Assembly: GCA_024762915.1 (NCBI GenBank)
Contig: JANTGL010000163.1
Coordinates: 1 to 6,188 of the forward strand
DNA: 6,188 nt
Direction of reading: 5' to 3'
From: Bacteroidales bacterium
Lineage (GTDB): Bacteria; Bacteroidota; Bacteroidia; Bacteroidales; JAADGE01
Position numbers and translations under genes: made by a program
Notes under the pieces: model-generated
Seen by the model: only the letters and a program-made list of their open reading frames with translations
Told to the model about the DNA's origin: nothing
Database searches by the model: none
In this document: in pieces, positions 1-5,343 of the stretch
Layout: the number at the start of each line of letters is the position of its first letter
Position numbering within the stretch: position 1 is the first letter of the stretch

Positions 1-660
1 GTGGGTATCACCGTTGGTTGATTTTACTTCAAAAACACCGTCGCCAAGTTCCAACACTGAAATATCAAAAGTTCCGCCGCCAAGGTCAAAAACCGCAATG
101 GTTTCATCTTTTTGTTTCTTATCAAGACCGTATGCCAATGCTGCAGCTGTCGGTTCATTAATAATTCTTTTTACTTCTAAACCGGCAATTTCTCCGGCTT
201 CTTTGGTTGCTTGTCTTTGCGAATCACTAAAATAGGCAGGAACCGTAATAACAGCTTCAGTCACTTCTTGACCGAGAAAATCTTCAGCTGTTTTCTTCAT
301 TTTTTGAAGAACCATGGCCGAAATTTCTTGAGGTGTGTATAATCTGTCGTCAATTTTTACACGCGGTGTATTATTTTCACCTTTAACAACTTTGTATGAG
401 ACTCTGTTTACTTCTTTTTTTACTTTATCGAATGTTTCTCCCATAAATCGTTTTATGGAAAAGATTGTTTTTTCCGGATTTGTGATTGCTTGTCTTTTTG
501 CCGGGTCACCAACTTTTCTTTCTCCGCCTTCAACAAATGCAACAATAGAAGGTGTTGTTCGTTTTCCTTCACTGTTTTGGATAACAACGGGTTCATTTCC
601 CTCCATAACGGAAACGCATGAATTCGTCGTTCCTAAATCGATACCTATTATTTTTCCCAT
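1..660 (-). CDS. dnaK: Chaperone DnaK (Hsp70), N-terminal 220 residues; 3' end outside window
   Basis: DnaK is the cytoplasmic Hsp70 chaperone, an ATP-driven foldase that works with DnaJ and GrpE. The visible part covers about half of the nucleotide-binding domain. It shows the phosphate-1 loop IGIDLGTTNSCV (residues 5-16), Lys70 in IKRFMG at the position of the catalytic lysine, ITVPAYFSDSQRQATKEAG (138-156), RIINEPTAAALAYG (165-178) and phosphate-2 VFDLGGGTFDISVLE (190-204). Thr197 aligns with the E. coli autophosphorylation threonine. Numbering runs about two residues behind E. coli by this stage, so there is no large insertion. The ATG at 658-660 gives the usual MGKIIGIDLGTT start; the leader is A/T-rich with no Shine-Dalgarno sequence. 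No stop occurs before the window edge, so the substrate-binding domain lies outside. The gene is divergent from the hemerythrin gene. The assignment is secure. Confidence 0.98.
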   Translation of the reverse strand, partial: MGKIIGIDLGTTNSCVSVMEGNEPVVIQNSEGKRTTPSIVAFVEGGERKVGDPAKRQAITNPEKTIFSIKRFMGETFDKVKKEVNRVSYKVVKGENNTPRVKIDDRLYTPQEISAMVLQKMKKTAEDFLGQEVTEAVITVPAYFSDSQRQATKEAGEIAGLEVKRIINEPTAAALAYGLDKKQKDETIAVFDLGGGTFDISVLELGDGVFEVKSTNGDTH

Positions 661-702
661 TTTTATATTTATATTTAATTAGTATTCAAAATTTCGACAT
701 TA

Positions 703-725
703 AATTATCAATCATTGTGCCGTCC
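703..725 (-). promoter_or_regulatory. Candidate sigma-54 (-24/-12) promoter for dnaK
   Basis: Read on the minus strand, the sequence GGACGGCACAATGATTGAT contains GGCAC (717-721), five bases, then TTGA (708-711). The sigma-54 consensus is TGGCAC-N5-TTGC, so the -24 GGCAC and the spacing are exact, while the last base of the -12 box is A instead of C. Transcription would start near 696, leaving a leader of roughly 36 nt before the dnaK ATG. I see no TAnnTTTG or TAnnTTCG housekeeping -7 element on this strand between 661 and 891, and no CIRCE operator, which makes this the best dnaK promoter candidate. The -12 mismatch keeps confidence moderate. Confidence 0.45.
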
Positions 726-764
726 GGGTTTTTATCTTATTTTATGAAAAAAAGACATATAATT

Positions 765-810
765 TGTTTCAGTTGACATAAAAGTGAAACAGATGACAGA
801 CAAAAAGTCA
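765..810. promoter_or_regulatory. Candidate operator/upstream activator region between dnaK and hemerythrin gene
   Basis: A 7-bp inverted repeat, TGTTTCA (765-771) and TGAAACA (785-791), encloses 13 bp. Overlapping it are TGACA at 774-778 and again at 794-798, start-to-start spacing 20 bp (about two helical turns), and an imperfect inverted TGAC...GTCA pair ending at 810. The inverted repeat is centred at 778, about 80 bp upstream of the predicted starts of both flanking promoters, which is a usual distance for a sigma-54 enhancer-binding protein or other dimeric activator. The repeats are visible directly; the regulatory role is inferred. Confidence 0.4.
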
Positions 811-832
811 GGTTTATTATTTATTATCGCTG

Positions 833-848
833 ATGCAACCTATTTGCC
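833..848 (+). promoter_or_regulatory. Weak sigma-54-like promoter upstream of hemerythrin gene
   Basis: TTGC at 844-847 matches the sigma-54 -12 box and is preceded at the correct spacing by ATGCAA (833-838), which matches only the central GCA of the TGGCAC -24 box. Transcription would start near 858, about 34 nt before the ATG at 892. The -24 match is poor, so this is offered mainly because it mirrors the dnaK-side element around the shared repeats. I see no TAnnTTTG-type element in the same interval. Confidence 0.2.
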
Positions 849-891
849 GTATAATTAGTCAGGTAATAAAACTACACTCAAACGAACAAAA

Positions 892-1314
892 ATGAAACAC
901 TTTAATTGGAAAAAGACCTACGACACGGGGATTGTTGAAATTGATAAACAACATCGGCATCTTTTTGAAATTGCAAATGCTTTTTATGATGAATTGTTTT
1001 CCGAAACGTTTATGGCTGATAATAATAAAATATTTACAATTTTAGAAGACCTAAAGGTATATTCAGAATTTCATTACAGATATGAAAAAAATATTTACCC
1101 GAAAGAAATTTTACACAGATATGTTCATATTGAAAATATGTTAGCTGAAAGAATTGCTGAATTAAATGACTTGTACAAATCGAATAATATTATTGTTTTG
1201 TATGGTTTTGCCGAATTTCTCAGGAAATGGCTTTTAAAACACATTATTGTTTTAGAGACAAAAGATTTTAAAGAAATACTTAAAAAAGAAGTTATTAATT
1301 TATGTTGTAATTAA
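892..1314 (+). CDS. Bacteriohemerythrin-like di-iron protein
   Basis: This 140-residue cytoplasmic four-helix protein belongs to the hemerythrin family, which binds O2 (or senses O2, NO or iron) at a non-heme di-iron centre. The family signature WxxxYxxGIxxIDxQHxxLF is clear at residues 6-25. Candidate ligands are His21 (IDKQH), His61 and Glu65 (FHYRYE), His75 and His79 (HRYVH) and His117 (WLLKHI). The seventh, bridging carboxylate is Asp in most bacteriohemerythrins (HIxxxD) but is Glu122 here (HIIVLE). Also unusual are Lys66, where HFxxEE would give a second Glu, and a C-terminal Cys138-Cys139 pair. The length is typical of a stand-alone domain with no fused signalling module. The ATG follows an A-rich leader (AACGAACAAAA). 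Its stop lies 6 bp from the stop of the convergent acyltransferase. Family assignment is firm; oxygen storage versus sensing cannot be told from sequence. Confidence 0.92.
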   Translation: MKHFNWKKTYDTGIVEIDKQHRHLFEIANAFYDELFSETFMADNNKIFTILEDLKVYSEFHYRYEKNIYPKEILHRYVHIENMLAERIAELNDLYKSNNIIVLYGFAEFLRKWLLKHIIVLETKDFKEILKKEVINLCCN

Positions 1315-1345
1315 TACAGCTTATAAATTATGTACATTAATTACA
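1306..1345. terminator. AT-rich inverted repeat spanning both convergent stop codons (possible weak bidirectional terminator)
   Basis: TGTAATTAAT (1306-1315) and ATTAATTACA (1336-1345) form a perfect 10-bp inverted repeat with a 20-base loop. It covers the hemerythrin TAA (1312-1314) and the last codons and TAA (1321-1323) of the opposite-strand acyltransferase. Only 6 bp separate the two genes, so any terminator has to overlap coding sequence. The stem is almost all A/T and neither side has a convincing U-tract, so termination here is uncertain. Confidence 0.3.
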
Positions 1346-2463
1346 GGATTTGCATAGATTTTTAAAAATAATGTTTCTGTTTCTTCAGAATGATTGTTTA
1401 TCTTATCTAATTGTTCTTTTTTATATTTAAGAAAGATTTCTTTTTTGTTTTTTGAATAAAATTTTCGGAATTTATCGGAATGATGTAATAAATCGTATGC
1501 AATATAATTATTCGGAAAAAGCCGGTAATTTCGATAAATCTCGGAATCAATAATTTCACCCAATTTTTTCACTTTATTATTCGTTCTTGAAACGGTTTCT
1601 AAAACAGGAAGTTTCGAATTTATCGGTTCACCGATTGCGATATGAACATGGCCTTTTTTACTGCATGTTCCGTCAATGATACTGTTAATATCTTCCCCTT
1701 CAATTTTTATATATTTTCCGTTAACGGTTTGCAGTAGTTCTTTTACTTTAAGATGATCGTTTGGTTCAAACTCGTATGAAACCGAAAGCGGAACAATCAT
1801 TAATTCACGGATATTTTCTTCAAAGGATTTGGTTCCCGAAGCATTCAACATTTTTAAAATTCCCGAATGTGTTTTGTCATCACCGTTTTTGGTCCTTCCG
1901 CCCCGCTGAGCAATCCAAATTGATTCTTTTTTATTAAAAACCGTGTATCGAATATATTCGGATAGTTGCAAAGTTTTTTTCAGCAATTCTTTCGGTGTTC
2001 CTTTTCGATACACTTTAAACATTTTATTGGTTTTTCCGATATCAAAAACAAGTGAATCTTCCATTAAATTATTACCGAAGGTAATTTCGGTTGTTCGAAA
2101 ACCGTTATCAGCTAAAAGATATTCAAATAAAGTGGCATCTAAAACAATATCTCGGTGGTTGGAAATAAAAACATAATGTTTGTTTTTTTCGATGTTCTCA
2201 AGTCCTGAAACACTTAATCCGTCAATTGTATTTTCAATCACTTTATCCGTAATTTGATGCATGATTTTCATTTGGAAATCATGAATGGATTTCACGGAAT
2301 TCATTAATTGAATATAACCGGCATCATTTAAACCAGGAAAAAAATAATGAATTATTTGTTTAAAACGTTTATTTGCAGAAATACGTTTTACGGCTTCAAG
2401 GGCTTCTTTTTCGTTATAAGGTCTGAATTCATCGTAGAAATCAGTTATCTTTATTGTTTGCAT
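1321..2463 (-). CDS. Glycerophospholipid acyltransferase, PlsC/PlsB-like (LPLAT superfamily)
   Basis: A 380-residue protein of the glycerol-phosphate acyltransferase superfamily, expected at the inner membrane transferring an acyl chain to glycerol-3-phosphate or lysophosphatidate. Motif I is SNHRDIVLD (101-109), motif II FKVYRKGTPKE (149-159), motif III WIAQRGGRTKNG (183-194) and motif IV IVPLSVSYE (223-231). About 95 residues precede motif I, and the C-terminus ends with IYANPVINVHNL. The nearest relatives I can recall are Bacteroidota and spirochaete acyltransferases with NHRDIVLD and AQREGR motifs, not classic 240-residue PlsC. Two deviations stand out: the His-Asp spacing is HX5D instead of HX4D, and motif III lacks the usual acidic residue. 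I chose the ATG at 2461-2463; an in-frame TTG three codons upstream (2470-2472) is less likely. The gene is divergent from the peptide transporter. Superfamily is secure, exact substrate is not. Confidence 0.88.
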   Translation of the reverse strand: MQTIKITDFYDEFRPYNEKEALEAVKRISANKRFKQIIHYFFPGLNDAGYIQLMNSVKSIHDFQMKIMHQITDKVIENTIDGLSVSGLENIEKNKHYVFISNHRDIVLDATLFEYLLADNGFRTTEITFGNNLMEDSLVFDIGKTNKMFKVYRKGTPKELLKKTLQLSEYIRYTVFNKKESIWIAQRGGRTKNGDDKTHSGILKMLNASGTKSFEENIRELMIVPLSVSYEFEPNDHLKVKELLQTVNGKYIKIEGEDINSIIDGTCSKKGHVHIAIGEPINSKLPVLETVSRTNNKVKKLGEIIDSEIYRNYRLFPNNYIAYDLLHHSDKFRKFYSKNKKEIFLKYKKEQLDKINNHSEETETLFLKIYANPVINVHNL

Positions 2464-2498
2464 AAGATGCAATTATATGGCATATCTTGTTTGTCCCG

Positions 2499-2506
2499 CA
2501 AAGATA
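2499..2506 (-). promoter_or_regulatory. Bacteroidota -7 promoter element for the acyltransferase gene
   Basis: The minus strand reads TATCTTTG, a full match to the TAnnTTTG -7 element of Bacteroidota primary sigma factors, 35 bp upstream of the ATG. No good TTTG -33 box is visible at the expected 17-20 bp upstream spacing; that stretch is A/T-rich. The downstream leader is GCGGGACAAACAAG followed by A/T-rich sequence with no Shine-Dalgarno. Confidence 0.6.
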
Positions 2507-2555
2507 AAAATATCCTTTTAATTAAATTATTTTATTCCGGTTTCCCGAAAAATTT

Positions 2556-2563
2556 TAACTTCG
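2556..2563 (+). promoter_or_regulatory. Probable -7 promoter element for the peptide transporter gene
   Basis: TAACTTCG matches the Bacteroidota -7 consensus TAnnTTTG at five of six fixed positions (C for the third T, a common variant). It lies 26 bp before the ATG at 2590, placing the start of transcription roughly 15-20 nt upstream of the coding region. No clear -33 TTTG is seen. With the element at 2499-2506 it makes the 126-bp gap a divergent promoter region. Confidence 0.45.
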
Positions 2564-2589
2564 CAAATCTTAATTAAAAAAATTATGTG

Positions 2590-4224
2590 ATGAGTAAATT
2601 CGGAAAAGTAATTAAAAAATTCCCGAAAACTTTTTGGGTGGCTAATTCTATGGAATTGTTTGAACGATGGGCATGGTACGGATTATTTGCCATTCTTGCA
2701 CTTTATTTAACGAATTCTACGGATGAAGGCGCATTGGGTTTTTCGCAAACACAAAAAGGTGATATTATGGGAATTGTTACGGCAATTTTATATTTATTAC
2801 CGATTGTAACCGGTGCTGTTGCAGACCGCTTCGGTTATAGAAAAGTATTAATTGTTGCATACATAATTTTATCTTCCGGTTATTTTATGATGGGGCAATT
2901 TACAACATACGGATTTGTGTTTTTTGCTTTTTTATATGTTGCTTTAGGTGCAGCTATGTTTAAACCGATTGTATCTGCCACCATTGCAAAAACAACTGAT
3001 AAAGATACACGGGCTATAGGTTTCGGAATTTTTTACATGATGGTAAATATCGGTGGTTTTTTCGGACCGATTGTAGCTTCAAAAATGAGAGTAATTGATT
3101 GGAATAATGTTTTCATTATGTCAACGATTTCAATTATTATTAACTTATTTTTAGTTATTCTTTTTTATAAAGAACCGAAAAGAGAAAAACCGATTGAATC
3201 AAAAAATATATTTTATGATTATATATTGTTGATATGGACAATGTTTACATCAATTGTTGTTTTTGTCTTCTTTTTTACAATCTTTCTTACAATCTTTTTT
3301 ATAGAGAGTTTTATAATATTTATACTTAAAGAACGATTGAGTTTTAAATTTGTTAATTTTATTAAAACTCTGCCCATTGGTGAAGATAATAAAAAGATAT
3401 TCAATAATATAACAACAATCTTCAAGGATTCAAAATTTATTTTATTCTTATTATTTATTGTCGGATTTTGGACAATGTTTAACCAGATTTTTTATACCCT
3501 GCCCAATTTTGTAGATCAATGGATTGATACAAGTTCTTTGTATGATTTTTTTGCTTCAATTTGGTCGGGATTAGCTTGGTTTTTCGGTCCTGAAGACGGA
3601 AGTAATATGATAAAGCCCGAAATTGTTGTCAGTTTTGATGCGGGATTTATTATTTTATTCCAATTAATCGTATCAACAATTGTTATGCGGTTAAAACCGA
3701 TTAATGCAATGATTAGCGGGATTATAGTTGCTGCTCTAGGTGTAGGATTGGCTTTTGCAACAAACAATGTAGGTTATGCGGTATTCGGAATTTTTATATT
3801 CGCGATTGGTGAGATGGCAGCATCTCCCAAAATTACGGAATACATAGGAAGTATTGCTCCAAGAGAGAAAGTTGCACTTTACATGGGTTATTCTTTTTTA
3901 CCTGTTGCAATCGGTAATTTTCTGGCAGGAATTTTATCCGGAAGAGTTTATCAATCAATGAGTGATAAGATTTCATTATTACAAATAGAAGTTACAAAAA
4001 GAGGAATAAGCATTCCGGAAATTCACGGAAAATTTACACAAAATAATTATATTGATGAAGCTTGTAAAAAAATGAGTATGACTCGACCTGAGTTAACACA
4101 ATATTTATGGGATAATTATAATCCTTCCAAAATTTGGATTGTTTTTACAATTATCGGAATTATTGCCGTTACAGGTTTATTTATTTACGATAAATTTATT
4201 TTAAAAAGTAAAAACGGTGATTAA
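2590..4224 (+). CDS. POT/PTR-family proton-coupled oligopeptide MFS transporter
   Basis: A 544-residue inner-membrane major-facilitator protein of the proton-dependent oligopeptide transporter family, expected to import di/tripeptides with H+. The TM1 motif ELFERWAWYG matches ExxERFxYYG, with Glu22, Glu25 and Arg26 at the same numbers as in the structurally known PepTSt. Other motifs are the loop 2-3 motif GAVADRFGYRK (75-85), Lys125 in FKP (equivalent to PepTSt Lys126), the PTR2-like FYMMVNIGGFFGP in TM5, and GEMAASPK with Glu408 in TM10. Arg33 of the family is Phe33 here. A Phe/Ile-rich hydrophobic stretch (about 207-250) fits the extra helices HA/HB of bacterial POTs. Two enlarged loops (about 308-352 and 457-515) should face the periplasm. 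The ATG at 2590 is preferred to the adjacent in-frame GTG at 2587. Substrate may differ from standard peptides. The gene ends 17 bp before a terminator hairpin. Confidence 0.93.
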   Translation: MSKFGKVIKKFPKTFWVANSMELFERWAWYGLFAILALYLTNSTDEGALGFSQTQKGDIMGIVTAILYLLPIVTGAVADRFGYRKVLIVAYIILSSGYFMMGQFTTYGFVFFAFLYVALGAAMFKPIVSATIAKTTDKDTRAIGFGIFYMMVNIGGFFGPIVASKMRVIDWNNVFIMSTISIIINLFLVILFYKEPKREKPIESKNIFYDYILLIWTMFTSIVVFVFFFTIFLTIFFIESFIIFILKERLSFKFVNFIKTLPIGEDNKKIFNNITTIFKDSKFILFLLFIVGFWTMFNQIFYTLPNFVDQWIDTSSLYDFFASIWSGLAWFFGPEDGSNMIKPEIVVSFDAGFIILFQLIVSTIVMRLKPINAMISGIIVAALGVGLAFATNNVGYAVFGIFIFAIGEMAASPKITEYIGSIAPREKVALYMGYSFLPVAIGNFLAGILSGRVYQSMSDKISLLQIEVTKRGISIPEIHGKFTQNNYIDEACKKMSMTRPELTQYLWDNYNPSKIWIVFTIIGIIAVTGLFIYDKFILKSKNGD

Positions 4225-4241
4225 GGTTTTACCGATTATAA

Positions 4242-4277
4242 AAAAACGCTGCAAAATTTTAAAATTGCAGCGTTTTT
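4242..4277. terminator. Strong bidirectional intrinsic terminator
   Basis: AAAAACGCTGCAA (4242-4254) and TTGCAGCGTTTTT (4265-4277) form a perfect 13-bp stem with a 10-base loop. On the plus strand the stem runs into a T-rich tract (to about 4284); on the minus strand the A-run at 4241-4246 becomes a T-run. It lies between the transporter and the convergent carbamate kinase gene and can end both transcripts. Confidence 0.9.
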
Positions 4278-4300
4278 ATTTTTTGATTTTATCTAATACT

Positions 4301-4333
4301 AACTTTTCCAAAGTTTCAAACTTTGGAAAAGTT
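4301..4333. repeat. 33-bp perfect palindrome (16-bp arms, 1-bp centre)
   Basis: AACTTTTCCAAAGTTT (4301-4316), a single C at 4317, then the exact reverse complement (4318-4333). It lies between the bidirectional terminator and the end of the carbamate kinase gene, 12 bp after that gene's stop on the minus strand. Neither side has a T-tract, so it is not a standard intrinsic terminator, and a one-base centre would need the middle pairs open to make a hairpin loop. It may be a dispersed palindromic element, a mRNA 3'-end stabiliser or a protein-binding site. Only one copy is visible in this window. Confidence 0.85.
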
Positions 4334-4344
4334 GATTGAAACTG

Positions 4345-5304
4345 TCAATCTTCATACTCCAAAGTAATTTTTGTTCCGTAAGATTTATCGGTCAATTTCG
4401 TGGCTTCGGTAATAACACTTTTGCTGCCGCCGTTTTCGATAAAATTAATACAAGCACGGATTTTCGGTGCCATATTACCTTCACCGAATTTTCCTTCTGC
4501 CGTATATTTTAATGCATCTTCTCGATTAAGGAAATCCAATTTTTGTTGATCGGGTTCATTAAAGTTGATATATACATAGGGCACATCCGTTAAGATATAA
4601 AATTCATCGGCATTAATTTTTGCTGCCAAAAGAGCTGATGCTTTATCTTTATCAATAACGGCTTCCGTCGGTCTTACTTTTTTATGTTCATCAATATAAA
4701 CGGGAATTCCGCCGCCTCCGGATGCAATAACAACAGCTCCGGCATCCGTAATGCTTTCAATTGTTTTAATATTAAAAATATCCAGTGGTTCGGGAGAAGG
4801 AACAACGCGTCGCCATCCGCCGACTTTTTTTGGTGTTGGTTTAAAAATCCATTTCTTTTCGGCAACTAATTTATCGGCAGTTTCTTTATCGTAAATTTTG
4901 CCGACCGGTTTTGTCGGATTTTGAAATGCATGGTCATTTTTATCAACGGCAACTTGAGATACCAGTGTAACGATATCTTTTTCAATGCCTTCTTCAATAA
5001 AAATATTACGAAGAACACGTTCAATCATGTAACCGATACCGCCTTGTGAATCGGCAACACAAATATCCAAAGGCATTTGCGGAATCTTATACATTATTTC
5101 CCCGGCATCGTTTCGCATCAAAATATTTCCGACTTGCGGACCGTTTCCGTGACTTAAAATAACTTCGTGCCCTTCTTTAATGAAAGGGATGATATTCATA
5201 AGCGTATCGTAGGTGTTTTGTTCTTGTTCTTCTATGGTTCCGGCTTGATTGCCTCTTAATAAGGCATTTCCGCCGAGTGCAATGACTATTTTTTTCTTCT
5301 TCAT
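4345..5304 (-). CDS. arcC: Carbamate kinase
   Basis: A 319-residue cytoplasmic amino-acid-kinase-fold enzyme that reversibly converts carbamoyl phosphate and ADP to ATP, CO2 and ammonia; in catabolism it recovers ATP from citrulline or other ureido compounds. Motifs are IALGGNALL (8-16), HGNGPQVG (52-59), PLDICVADSQGGIGYM (78-93), QVAVDKNDHAFQNPTKPVG (117-135), WRRVVPSPEP (164-173), ASGGGGIPV (194-202), VIDKDKASALLA (216-227), TDVP (239-242) and GNMAPK (276-281, usually GSMxPK). Length is normal for the family. The ATG at 5302-5304 gives the typical MKKKKIVIALGGNAL start. It follows the rhomboid gene by 39 bp on the same strand, with no obvious promoter between, and runs to the terminator at 4242-4277. 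Arginine deiminase and ornithine carbamoyltransferase genes are not adjacent, so the carbamoyl phosphate source is unknown. Confidence 0.96.
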   Translation of the reverse strand: MKKKKIVIALGGNALLRGNQAGTIEEQEQNTYDTLMNIIPFIKEGHEVILSHGNGPQVGNILMRNDAGEIMYKIPQMPLDICVADSQGGIGYMIERVLRNIFIEEGIEKDIVTLVSQVAVDKNDHAFQNPTKPVGKIYDKETADKLVAEKKWIFKPTPKKVGGWRRVVPSPEPLDIFNIKTIESITDAGAVVIASGGGGIPVYIDEHKKVRPTEAVIDKDKASALLAAKINADEFYILTDVPYVYINFNEPDQQKLDFLNREDALKYTAEGKFGEGNMAPKIRACINFIENGGSKSVITEATKLTDKSYGTKITLEYED

Positions 5305-5343
5305 ATTTTTTAATTTCGATTTTTTAATTGCCGATTTCTATTT

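Noticed and set aside
14..682. Two plus-strand open frames (14-235 and 335-682) opposite dnaK
   Set aside because: They lie antisense to a well-conserved DnaK reading frame, have low-complexity Ser/Phe/Pro content typical of reverse-frame shadows, and match no family I recognise.
661..891. CIRCE operator or a small RNA gene in the dnaK/hemerythrin gap
   Set aside because: No TTAGCACTC-N9-GAGTGCTAA-like sequence is present, and I see no terminator hairpin or conserved RNA shape in these 231 bp beyond the promoter-like repeats reported.
2464..2472. TTG start for the acyltransferase, adding Met-His-Leu
   Set aside because: An in-frame ATG lies only three codons downstream and nothing such as a ribosome binding site favours the TTG.
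1943..2577. Plus-strand open frames at 1943-2176 and 2347-2577 opposite the acyltransferase
   Set aside because: They overlap the conserved motifs I-II region and N-terminus of the acyltransferase and its promoter region, with no recognisable domain; they are shadows.
2587..2589. GTG start for the peptide transporter
   Set aside because: The very next codon is ATG, and starting there puts Glu22, Glu25 and Arg26 at the same numbers as in PepTSt.
3219..3767. Minus-strand open frames at 3219-3425 and 3516-3767 inside the transporter gene
   Set aside because: They are antisense to conserved transporter sequence; their hydrophobic look is the reverse-frame reflection of membrane helices.
4255..4264. 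AATTTTAAAA loop of the terminator as a separate palindromic site
   Set aside because: Short A/T palindromes are expected by chance in this base composition, and it is fully explained as the hairpin loop.
4674..4869. Short open frames on both strands (4674-4865 minus, 4684-4869 plus) within arcC
   Set aside because: The carbamate kinase frame is continuous and contains all family motifs through this stretch, so these are out-of-frame shadows and not a frameshift.
5305..5343. A promoter between rhomboid and carbamate kinase genes
   Set aside because: The 39-bp gap is A/T-rich but holds no TAnnTTTG or TAnnTTCG element on the minus strand, so cotranscription is simpler.
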